Below are positions 1-5,139 of a stretch of DNA of 5,455 nt, in pieces. The notes beneath the pieces are model-generated. The model was not told where the DNA came from. It made no database searches and was given only the letters and a program-made list of their open reading frames with translations. Origin of the DNA: Kitasatospora aureofaciens (GTDB taxonomy: Bacteria > Actinomycetota > Actinomycetes > Streptomycetales > Streptomycetaceae); assembly GCA_000720845.1 (NCBI GenBank), contig JODU01000067.1:1-5455 (forward strand), given 5' to 3'. Made by a program: the position numbers and the translations under genes. Every line of letters starts with the position of its first letter. Position 1 is the first letter of the stretch.

Positions 1-2
1 CC

Positions 3-71
3 ACCACACAACCCACCCACCCCACCCACACCACAGCACACACAAAGGGCAAACAACCCTCCCGACGCTGA
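3..71 (+). pseudogene. 3' end of a second copy of the repeat-protein gene (partial, cut by window edge)
   Basis: Reading from base 3 gives 22 codons and a TGA stop at 69-71. The residues are the same as the last 22 of the 391-residue protein encoded at 2977-1802 and end in HTKGKQPSRR. This copy points right, toward the ISL3 element, and is the mirror image of the other. Its upstream part lies outside the window, so I cannot tell whether it is a full gene or a fragment. No function is known for the family. Confidence 0.75.
12..27 (-). other. G-quadruplex motif, left-arm copy
   Basis: The plus strand reads CCCACCCACCCCACCC, so the minus strand carries four G-runs of three or more separated by single T residues. 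It is the mirror copy of the motif at 1846-1861 and lies in the 3' coding end of the partial gene. Folding is inferred from the pattern, not shown. Confidence 0.7.
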
Positions 72-123
72 CAACCCAAACAAAGACAACCTCCTGATCC
101 TGAAGCGCTCGGGACTATCGTTC

Positions 124-159
124 GGCTCTGCCCCGTAATCGGTGGTAACGAGGGGTGAC
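124..159. repeat. Left terminal inverted repeat of ISL3 element
   Basis: 36 bp beginning GGCTCTGCCCCGTAATCGG and matching 1714-1749 perfectly in reverse complement. The inner boundary is where symmetry breaks (160 against 1713). The outer boundary is set by the family end GGCTCTG, since the symmetry itself continues outward. Confidence 0.88.
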
Positions 160-160
160 G

Positions 161-175
161 ACCGTCGTTGACGGT
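161..175 (+). promoter_or_regulatory. Hairpin just upstream of the transposase start
   Basis: ACCGTC, loop GTT, GACGGT: a perfect 6-bp stem ending two bases before the ATG at 178. It occupies the place where a ribosome site would be, and no clear Shine-Dalgarno sequence is visible. Such hairpins in other insertion sequences can block translation from transcripts that enter from outside; that role is inferred here. Confidence 0.5.
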
Positions 176-177
176 GC

Positions 178-1711
178 ATGGAAGATGTCAACGACCTTGT
201 GGACGTGGTGTTTTCGGGACTCGCCTCGCTCGTCGTCGACGAAGTGTCGGACGAGGACGAGTTCATCCGGGTGCGGGCCCGGACGCGGGACGAGTTGGTG
301 CAGTGCCCAGTGTGCGGGCAGCCGACGGGTCGGGTGCATGGCATCCATCAACGTACGACCGCGGACGTGCCGGCGGACGGCAGGCGAGTCGTGGTATCGG
401 TGCAGGTCCGGCGTCTGGTCTGCCCGGTCCTGGGCTGCCCGCGGCAGACGTTCCGTGAACAGGTCCCCGGCCTGATCGAACGCTATCAGCGGCGTACATG
501 CCGCCTCGCCGACCAGCTCGGCCAGGTGGTGAAGGAGTTAGCGGGCCGGGCGGGCGCCCGCCTCTCCCGTGTCCTGGCTGTGGCGACATCCCGTTCGACC
601 GCGCTCAGGCTCCTGGCCCACCTGCCCTTGCCCGTGGTGCCGGTGCCGCGCGCCCTGGGCGTCGACGACTTCGCGCTCAAGCGCCGCCACCGCTACGCAA
701 CCGTCCTGATTTGACGCCGAAACCGGCGAACGCGTCGACGTACCCCTGGCCGTGGCGCCGACGCCCTGGAGCGGTGGCTACACGAGCACCCTGGCGTCGA
801 GGTTGTCTGCCGTGACGGCTCCGGCGCATACGGTGAGGCCGTGCGCCGGGCCCTGCCGGAAGCGGTGCAGGTCAGCGACCGCTGACACCTGTGGAAAAAC
901 CTGTACGAGAAGACCCTGGCCGAGGTCCACTCCCACAGCGCCTGCTGGGCCACAGCGACCCGCACCGCCCGGCCGGCATCCATGAGCAGACCACCCGCGA
1001 ACGCTGACACAAGATCCACGACCTTCTCAGCAAGGATGTGGGCCTGCTCGAATGCGCCCGCCGTCTGAACCTGTCCCTCAACACCGTCAAGCGCTATGCG
1101 CGCACCCGCGAACCCGAAGCCCTGCGCCGGGCACCGCGTTACCGGCCCACGCTGGTCGACCCTTACCGCGACCACCTGCGCGAACGTCGTACAGCCGACC
1201 CCGCTGTCCCCGTGAAGCAGCTGTTCCGCGAGATCCAGGAGCAGGGCTACACCGGCAGCTTCAACCTCCTCCACCGCTACATCACTCAGGGCCGGGCAGA
1301 AGGCGACCGGCCCGTCACCACCCCGCGATGGCTGGCCCGCCTCCTTCTCACCCACCCCGACCACCTCCGGGACAAGGACACAAGCCTCTTCACCGAGCTC
1401 ACCGCGTCCTGCCCAGAGATGACACCACTAGCCTTATTCACACGCGAGTTCGCACAGCTCCTCACGCCGGCCGCAGGCAATGACAAGAAACTCACCACGT
1501 GGATCGACAGGGTCCACAGAGCCCAACTGCCCTACCTCCACGCCTTTGCGAACGGTCTCGAACTCGACCGTGCAGCCGTCAACGCCGGCCTCACCCTCCG
1601 GCATCACAACGGCCGGACCGAAGGCTCAACACCCGCACCAAACGGATCGTGAGGCAGATGCACGGCCGCGCGGGCTTCGACCTACTCCGCCACCGCATCC
1701 TCCTGCACTGA
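178..1711 (+). pseudogene. ISL3-family transposase, disrupted by frameshifts and stops
   Basis: In its intact form this protein is a DDE transposase that cuts and joins the element ends. The N-terminus has the family zinc-binding pattern (CPVCG at residues 43-47, further Cys at 82 and 87), then a DNA-binding region and the GVDDFALKRRHRYATVLI segment before the first catalytic Asp (codon 713-715). A second conserved block, VVCRDGSGAY, has Asp at 814-816, and VSDR follows at 871-882. The far end reads NTRTKRIVRQMHGRAGFDLL, typical of the family C-terminus. Lesions, inferred from family wording: one extra T near 711, one base lost near 741-750, TGA at 883-885 for an expected Trp, a frame change near 955-975, TGA at 1005-1007 for another expected Trp, and one base lost near 1622-1627. 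The longest surviving open piece is 1038-1652. No functional transposase can be made. Confidence 0.93.
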
Positions 1712-1713
1712 TG

Positions 1714-1749
1714 GTCACCCCTCGTTACCACCGATTACGGGGCAGAGCC
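1714..1749. repeat. Right terminal inverted repeat of ISL3 element
   Basis: Perfect reverse complement of 124-159, starting two bases after the transposase stop codon (1709-1711). This close spacing between stop and right end is usual for compact insertion sequences. Confidence 0.88.
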
Positions 1750-1801
1750 GAACGATAGTCCCGAGCGCTTCAGGATCAGGAGGTTGTCTCTGTTTGGGTT
1801 G
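1750..1801. other. 52-bp spacer between ISL3 element and gene stop (mirrored at 72-123)
   Basis: Short intergenic stretch on the right of the element. Its mirror at 72-123 differs by one base. I see no convincing terminator hairpin with a T-run in it. If the element is removed in thought, the two spacers would meet head to head as a perfect palindrome with no central spacer. Confidence 0.6.
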
Positions 1802-2977
1802 TCAGCGTCGGGAGGGTTGTTTGCCCTTTGTGTGTGCTGTGGTGTGGGTGGGGTGGGTGGGTTGTGTGGTGGTTGCTGTGGGCGGGGTGTTCCGGATGGG
1901 GAGGTACTGGGTGGCGTGTTCGGCGATGGGGTTGTGCGGGCCGGCGGGGGCGGGTATGCCGGGGTGTGCTGGCCTGGTGTGGAGTGGTGCCGGCCCCGGG
2001 GCCAGGCCGGTGAGGGTTGTGGGGTGGGGGGCGGACGGGGCAGTCGCGGGGGGCATGACTGCGGGGACCGGTTCCCACTGCAGTGCAGCAAAACTGCCGT
2101 ACGCGGCGCTGGGGGAAGGGGGTTGGCCGGGGAGCGGCGGCAGCGACGGCACGTCCGTGCCGAATTCCTCCAGCAGGTAGTCGTCGGCGCCGTACGGCAT
2201 GTCTGCTGCCGGCGGCGACAGCGGGTCCTCTTCCACATGGTGCTGCAGGAAGCCTTCCTGCAAGGCGGCTGCCTGGTTGTACTGCGGGTCGGTGATGCCT
2301 GCACTGCGCCAAAACTGCTCGCTTGCGGGGTCGGTCAGGTCCATTCCGGGATCGGCCAGGAACCCCGGCACGTCCGCCGTGGTAACGGACCCGGCTGGGG
2401 CGCCCGGCACGTTCAGCGTCGCCATGGCCGGACCCTGCCCCCGCACCTGCCCGTACACGACCTCCCTCACATAGTCCATCGTGGTCGAGTCCACCGCGAC
2501 CTTCAGCCCCGGCGGAGGAACCTCCGGCCACTGCGGGAACACCTCCCGGTAGTCCGCATAGATCGTCGCAGCGGCGAGCTCCGGCAGATACCCCTCCACC
2601 TGCCCCGCACCCCCCCGCCCGGCCTCCTCCGCAGCCCGCTGAAGAGGCACATTCTCACCCCTACCACGCGCACGAGCCCTCGCCTCGGACTGCCTTTTCC
2701 GCACACGCGTCCGCAGCTCCGCATCCGTAAGCTGATCATCAGGCCTCCTCGGAGCCCGCCTGCGAGGCACATTCTCCCCCCTTTCACGCGCACGACGCCT
2801 CGCGGAGGCCTCGTTGTCCTGCTGACGCCTCCGCAGCTGCTTCTCCGTAAGCTGATTATCAGGCCTCTTCGGAGCCCGCCTGAGAGGCTCACCCGCAAGA
2901 CGCCTCGCGGCGGACTGCTTTTTCTGCTCAGCCCGCCGCTGTCGCTGTGCCTCCGTAGGCTCGACAGGAGTCGGCAT
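1802..2977 (-). CDS. Hypothetical protein with Arg-rich 40-residue repeats and Pro-rich tail (391 aa)
   Basis: I do not recognise the family. Residues 1-115 are very rich in Arg, Lys, Gln and Glu and contain a 40-residue repeat: RAPKRPDNQLTEKQL at 34-48 recurs as RAPRRPDDQLTDAEL at 74-88, with partial units before and after (ENVP at 68-71 and 108-111). Their charge suggests helices that could bind nucleic acid, an inference only. Residues about 125-275 look globular and include YADYREVFPQWPEVPPPGLK and an acidic stretch near 264-274. Residues 279-391 are low-complexity Pro/Thr/His-rich and end in a basic KGKQPSRR. There is no signal peptide or membrane segment. The ATG at 2977 is favoured by GGAGGG nine bases upstream. 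The minus-strand reading is preferred over the long overlapping plus-strand frame, which is Gly/Cys-rich and looks like a shadow. The gene's 3' end lies in the large inverted repeat, and a second 3' end occurs at 3-71. It is the only apparently undamaged gene here. Confidence 0.72.
   Translation of the reverse strand: MPTPVEPTEAQRQRRAEQKKQSAARRLAGEPLRRAPKRPDNQLTEKQLRRRQQDNEASARRRARERGENVPRRRAPRRPDDQLTDAELRTRVRKRQSEARARARGRGENVPLQRAAEEAGRGGAGQVEGYLPELAAATIYADYREVFPQWPEVPPPGLKVAVDSTTMDYVREVVYGQVRGQGPAMATLNVPGAPAGSVTTADVPGFLADPGMDLTDPASEQFWRSAGITDPQYNQAAALQEGFLQHHVEEDPLSPPAADMPYGADDYLLEEFGTDVPSLPPLPGQPPSPSAAYGSFAALQWEPVPAVMPPATAPSAPHPTTLTGLAPGPAPLHTRPAHPGIPAPAGPHNPIAEHATQYLPIRNTPPTATTTQPTHPTHTTAHTKGKQPSRR
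1846..1861 (+). other. G-quadruplex motif, right-arm copy
   Basis: GGGTGGGGTGGGTGGG: four G-runs with single-T loops, the pattern associated with very stable parallel quadruplexes. It is on the strand opposite the coding strand of the minus-strand gene, within its last 20 codons, and lies inside the inverted repeat. Structure is predicted from the pattern only. Confidence 0.75.
2021..2053 (+). other. Second G-rich quadruplex-type motif
   Basis: Four runs of at least four G (2021-2024, 2026-2031, 2037-2040, 2048-2053) with loops of 1, 5 and 7 bases. It lies antisense to the Pro-rich tail of the 391-residue protein. It is weaker than the motif at 1846-1861 because of the longer loops, and may simply reflect proline codons. 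Confidence 0.45.
2641..2880 (-). repeat. Two tandem 120-bp coding repeats
   Basis: Bases 2641-2760 and 2761-2880 align without gaps and agree at about 93 of 120 positions by eye. A further partial unit begins at 2881 (TGAGAGGCTCACCC). These are the DNA copies of the 40-residue protein repeats. The best conserved part is the second half, around CCGTAAGCTGAT. The exact 120-bp period with no indels shows selection for frame or a recent origin by duplication. Confidence 0.88.
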
Positions 2978-2980
2978 AAT

Positions 2981-2992
2981 CCTTCACCCTCC
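2981..2992 (-). promoter_or_regulatory. Ribosome binding site for the repeat-protein gene
   Basis: On the minus strand it reads GGAGGGTGAAGG, three bases before ATG at 2977. The GGAGGG part is nine bases from the start, a good distance. It supports this ATG as the true start. Confidence 0.65.
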
Positions 2993-3050
2993 ACAAAACG
3001 GCCGGTACAGCTTTCACCATGCCCAACGTCCCAGTCCTCCTCCCAGTTCA

Positions 3051-3078
3051 CTCATACCGCCACCATCGCAGGAAGCAA
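3051..3078 (-). promoter_or_regulatory. Weak candidate promoter for the repeat-protein gene
   Basis: On the minus strand TTGCTT (3078-3073) and TATGAG (3056-3051) are separated by 16 bases, resembling -35 and -10 boxes with several mismatches. It would give a leader of roughly 65-70 bases. High-GC actinomycete promoters are hard to call by eye, so this is only a suggestion. Confidence 0.22.
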
Positions 3079-3091
3079 CCCCCGCATCCCT

Positions 3092-3161
3092 CGGGCGCGA
3101 ACGCCCGGGGCGGCCCAGCCGCCGGGGAGGGCCTCCACGACGACAGCGTGGAGGCCTTCCC
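3092..3161. other. Cluster of three adjoining hairpins upstream of the repeat-protein gene
   Basis: Three inverted repeats follow one another with single-base gaps. The first is CGGGCG/CGCCCG at 3092-3097 and 3102-3107, loop CGAA. The second is GGCGGC/GCCGCC at 3109-3114 and 3118-3123, loop CCA. The third is a 15-bp stem with one G-T pair at 3125-3139 and 3147-3161, loop of 7. The third alone could be a terminator, but no T-run follows on either strand. Possible roles are insulating the gene from upstream transcription, a structured leader, or a protein-binding or replication-related site. The sequence does not decide between these. Confidence 0.7.
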
Positions 3162-3261
3162 AAACCTGAGATGCCGCAGCACAACCGCCGGCCGCGAGAC
3201 GCGCACCGTCCCCGCCGCGGCCAGGCAGGGCGGTCTCGCCCGGCCACGATCCGTGCGAACG
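3162..3261. other. Unassigned stretch between hairpin cluster and IS5-type remnant
   Basis: About 100 bases of GC-rich DNA with no recognisable gene or repeat. It may include the outer end of the IS5-type element whose transposase stop is at 3262-3264, but I could not find a matching inverted end. Confidence 0.4.
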
Positions 3262-3515
3262 TCAGCCGCAGAGGCGGGAGAGCCAGGTGCCGCCGGCCCA
3301 CTGCTTCGTAGGAAGTAGCGGTTTTCGTTTCTGGTGGCGATGCCGCGAAATCCCTTGAGCCGGTTGAAGCAGCGCTCGATCATGTTGCGCCACCGGGTGG
3401 TTTCCTGGTCGAACCCTGGCGGTCGGCCGCCACGGCCACCGCGCCTCAGCCGGTGCCGTCACTGGTAGGCTCTCTCGGGGATAGCATTCGCAATGCCGCG
3501 TTTCCACATGTAGGG
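3262..3515 (-). pseudogene. IS5-family transposase, C-terminal remnant
   Basis: Read from about 3500 downward on the minus strand, the frame gives RGIANAIPERAYQ, a TGA (3461-3459), then RHRLRRGGRGGRPPGFDQ and RNMIERCFNRLKGFRGIATR. Together these match the C-terminal part of IS5-family (IS427/IS1031-like) transposases, including the conserved ERCFNRLK block that contains the catalytic Glu. After ATRN the frame changes at least twice; the final WLSRLCG and stop at 3264-3262 are in another frame. The N-terminal two thirds, including both catalytic Asp, are absent. The left border of the remnant, near 3515, is approximate. It is inactive. Confidence 0.82.
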
Positions 3516-3519
3516 CGCG

Positions 3520-3917
3520 GAAGCCGCGGAACCTTCGTGGGCGCGAGTCGAGCCTACGAGTAAGCCCGGGCCTGAGAGCCCTGTTGACAAGACGAGGCCG
3601 ACTCGCACCCGGCAGCCTAGGCACAGCATTCAAAAACTGGCGCATATCGGTCTGCATAACCATCGAGACGGTCCGGTTGGTGAGGACGAGTCTGTCTATA
3701 GCGGCTGGGCGCTTTGCTGTCCGCTGTCCGAGCCGGTTGTGCGCATCACCTCTCAGCTCTGCCTGAGCTTCGAGCTCTGGCGCGGACCGAGGGCCGCATG
3801 ACTCGCTGGGGTTGCGAACGGCTGGTGGACGACGTGCCTTGAGTACTTCCATTAGGGAGCACGCGCACCCTGCACAGGCTCTGGCCTGCGAAAGAGTCGC
3901 GACGAAGGAGGGGACAG
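3520..3917 (+). ncRNA. Non-coding region upstream of IS110 recombinase; possible bridge RNA locus
   Basis: IS110-group elements carry a non-coding segment before the recombinase gene that gives rise to the bridge (seeker) RNA guiding target and donor recognition. These ~400 bases sit in that place and have no recognisable gene. Visible hairpins: GAGCT-TCG-AGCTC at 3765-3777, a competing CTCAG/CTGAG pair at 3752-3756 and 3763-3767, and CAGGC-TCTG-GCCTG at 3875-3888. I cannot place the element's left end or identify guide loops. The call rests on position and family knowledge, and the partner recombinase is broken. Confidence 0.33.
3905..3913 (+). promoter_or_regulatory. Ribosome binding site of the IS110 recombinase
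   Basis: AAGGAGGGG ends four bases before ATG at 3918. It is a strong site and identifies the original start codon, although the reading frame from that ATG is lost after nine codons. Confidence 0.7.
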
Positions 3918-4685
3918 ATGGCGATTATCGAGTTGGCAACGCCGTGTTCTGTGGCATTGACTGGGCCGAAGACCACCACGACATCGCATTCGTTGACGTC
4001 GGCGGAAACCAACTCGCCAAGATGCGTATCAGCGACGATGCTTCACGGTTCACCCAGCTCACAGCCCTGCTGACTGAACACGGCGACAGCGTTGTCGCCC
4101 CGATTCCCGTGGCAATCGAGACGTCACGCGGGGCTCCTCGTCGCCTGCCTGCGGGCAACCGGGCGGTCGGTCTTCGCGATCAACCCAATGGCAGTTGCCC
4201 GCTACCGAGACCGGCACTCCGTCGCCCGCAAAAAGTCGGACGCCGTCGATGCCGCGGTCCTGGCCAACATCTTGCGAACGGATATGGCCGCCCACCGACC
4301 GCTGCCCGCGGACTCCGCACTCGTCCAGGCCATCGCCGTGCTCGCCCGGGCCCAACAAGACGCCGTATGGGCCCGCGGCCAGGCCCACAACAAGCTCCGC
4401 TCCCAGCTCAGAGAGTTCTACCCAGCGATCCTCGACGCCTTCGCCCAGCACAAGCACGGTCTGTGTTCAAGGGAAGCCCGCGCCATCCTGGCCGCAGCAC
4501 CGACTCATACGATGGCTGCGAAGCTGACACGGCGACGCCTGCAGACCCTGCTCAAGCAGGCCAACCGAGTCCGCGGCATCCAGGCCGACGCCGAAAGGCT
4601 CCACTAGGTCTGCAAACGCGACTACCTCCACCAGCTTCCGCAGGTCGAAGCAGCCCTCGGACAGCAGACCTCCGCTTTGCTCAGA
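3918..4685 (+). pseudogene. IS110-family DEDD recombinase, frameshifted and missing its C-terminus
   Basis: In intact elements this enzyme excises and inserts the element using a RuvC-like DEDD site and a C-terminal serine. From ATG 3918 the frame reads MAIIELATP; one base is lost near 3944, then it continues VFCGIDWAEDHHDIAFVD with the first Asp at 3959-3961. The conserved Glu of AIETSRG is at 4118-4120. One extra G in 4130-4133 shifts the frame again to LLVACLRATGRSVFAINP, and KKSDAVDAA supplies two Asp (4239-4241, 4248-4250). The coiled middle region follows (QQDAVWARGQAHNKLRSQLR). A TAG at 4605-4607 replaces an expected Gln, after which the match continues to TSALLR at 4685 and stops. About 256 codons remain of roughly 400 usual, so the tnp20-type domain with the catalytic Ser is gone. 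It cannot be functional. Confidence 0.92.
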
Positions 4686-4808
4686 CGCAGGAAGCAACTG
4701 ACGCGCTGGACCCACCGCCGCGACCGCCTGCCCGACACCTACCGCGCCATCGCCGGCCTCGTCTCCGACCGCACCGCCAACGCCTGAAAACCGGCCACGG
4801 CAAGGCCG
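4686..4808 (+). other. Unidentified segment joined to the broken IS110 gene
   Basis: Directly after TSALLR the frame runs on as RRKQLTRWTHRRDRLPDTYR and AIAGLVSDRTANA, ending with TGA at 4785-4787. This is not IS110 sequence. It reads like the C-terminal end of some protein, but I do not recognise the family. Bases 4744-4808 recur inverted at 5391-5455, so at least this part belongs to a unit present twice nearby, possibly another transposable element. Confidence 0.45.
4744..4808. repeat. Inverted repeat partner of the window's right end
   Basis: Perfect 65-bp reverse complement of 5391-5455 (i pairs with 10199-i). Symmetry stops inward at 4808/5391, where 4809 no longer matches 5390. The outer limit is set by the window edge. 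Confidence 0.97.
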
Positions 4809-4918
4809 GCCCCGCCCCGCGCAGCAAGGCCGGGCCGGGCCGGACCATGCGCCGGAAAACCGCGCTGAAGGCCTTCGACATCAGCTTCGACGGTCGCCTG
4901 ACAGCGGCCCGCCAGTAG
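4788..4918 (+). pseudogene. Probable IS256-family transposase C-terminal tail
   Basis: In the frame ending at the TAG 4916-4918 the residues are TGHGKAGPAPRSKAGPGR, then TMRRKTALKAFDISFDGR, then LTAARQ. The TGxGxAxWTMRWKxALNAFxIxFxGR pattern at the end of actinobacterial IS256-type transposases resembles this, with an insertion where the family has a short Ala-Arg-Trp. The inserted part contains two copies of GCAAGGCCG, at 4800-4808 and 4824-4832, suggesting a 24-bp duplication. Nothing upstream of about 4788 looks like IS256, so only about 40 codons survive. The family assignment is from memory of the motif and is moderate. Confidence 0.45.
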
Positions 4919-5002
4919 CCCGGCCACCTCTGGTTGCACCGCTCGTTTGACCGACCCCGGTGGCACTGGTGCTCACCCTTGTCGTCGAGGGCTCAAGTCC
5001 GC
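4919..5002. other. Unassigned spacer between IS256-like tail and IS21 left end
   Basis: 84 bases with no gene or clear repeat. It may contain the outer end of the IS256-like element, but no partner end is present in the window to confirm this. Confidence 0.35.
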
Positions 5003-5139
5003 TGTCGGCGACGGCTGAAAAGTGGACCAGTAGCGGCGCTTGAAAGTTGACGCCCTCCAGGGGTCTGGCTCGTTGAGTCAGGCCGGGAGGAGTGGTGATC
5101 AGCGTGGAGGACTGGGCGGAGATCCGCCGGATACGGCGG
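5003..5139 (+). mobile_element. Left-end fragment of an IS21-family element
   Basis: The segment TGTCGGCGACGGCTGAAAAG resembles the outer end of Streptomyces IS21 elements and is followed by two related 15-mers, GCTGAAAAGTGGACC (5014-5028) and GCTTGAAAGTTGACG (5038-5052), spaced 24 bases apart. Multiple internal repeats of this sort at IS21 ends act as transposase sites. The first codons of istA follow. The rest of the element, including istB, is missing. The exact outer boundary is approximate. Confidence 0.7.
5014..5052 (+). repeat. Two probable IstA binding repeats
   Basis: GCTGAAAAGTGGACC and GCTTGAAAGTTGACG share 11 of 15 positions and start 24 bases apart. They lie between the IS21 end and the istA start, where the family has tandem transposase-binding repeats. 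Binding is inferred. Confidence 0.55.

Larger units (their letters stand above)
1..159. repeat. Left arm of large inverted repeat
   Basis: This arm pairs with 1714-1872 in reverse complement. Position i matches position 1873-i throughout. I found one mismatch, at 83 against 1790. The inner 36 bp are the terminal repeat of the ISL3 element. The outer 123 bp are not transposon sequence: they hold the 3' end of a host gene and 52 bp of downstream DNA. The arm reaches base 1, so the repeat may extend further left outside the window. Confidence 0.97.
124..1749 (+). mobile_element. ISL3-family insertion sequence, degenerate, 1626 bp
   Basis: The element is bounded by 36-bp terminal inverted repeats (124-159 and 1714-1749), starts GGCTCTGCCCCGTAA, and carries one transposase reading frame over nearly its full length. 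Size, end sequence and transposase match the actinobacterial ISL3 group. That family normally leaves an 8-bp direct target duplication. Here the 8 bases on the left (TATCGTTC) and right (GAACGATA) are reverse complements instead, because the flanks themselves are inverted copies. The transposase is inactivated several times, so the element is probably immobile unless helped in trans by a relative. Confidence 0.92.
1714..1872. repeat. Right arm of large inverted repeat
   Basis: Reverse complement of 1-159 with a single mismatch. It contains the right terminal repeat of the ISL3 element (1714-1749), a 52-bp spacer, and the last 23 codons including the stop of the minus-strand gene that begins at 2977. 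The repeat cannot be followed further because its partner leaves the window at base 1. Confidence 0.97.

Noticed and set aside
700..760. Programmed frameshift in the ISL3 transposase
   Set aside because: There is no convincing slippery run, two opposite shifts lie within about 40 bases, and further lesions follow. ISL3 transposases are normally made from one frame.
883..1007. TGA read as tryptophan (recoding) in the ISL3 gene
   Set aside because: Two TGA codons fall at conserved Trp positions, but TGA is also the apparent stop of the repeat-protein gene and of the transposase itself, and the gene carries several frameshifts. Decay explains it better.
693..1364. Minus-strand open frame of 223 codons inside the ISL3 element
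   Set aside because: It is antisense to a region whose plus strand clearly encodes ISL3 transposase, and has no recognisable motif.
2641..2960. CRISPR array
   Set aside because: The 120-bp units are continuous, diverged and coding, with no short identical repeats separated by unique spacers.
3092..3161. Actinomycete telomere core
   Set aside because: The hairpins resemble telomere palindromes in packing, but the characteristic telomere-end sequences I know are absent and the site is internal in this window.
3125..3161. Classical rho-independent terminator
   Set aside because: The stem is strong, but no T-run follows on either strand and it belongs to a set of three hairpins. Termination remains possible but is not supported enough to annotate.
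1784..3169. Long plus-strand open frame of 461 codons opposite the repeat-protein gene
   Set aside because: Its product is Gly/Cys-rich and then Arg/Pro-rich without domain-like segments, whereas the minus-strand frame has a ribosome site, coherent repeats and a region that looks globular. It is a shadow frame of GC-rich DNA.
3262..3852. Minus-strand open frame of 196 codons as a gene
   Set aside because: It crosses the IS5 remnant in the wrong frame for most of that remnant and the rest lies in probable IS110 non-coding DNA. Only its last few residues coincide with transposase sequence.
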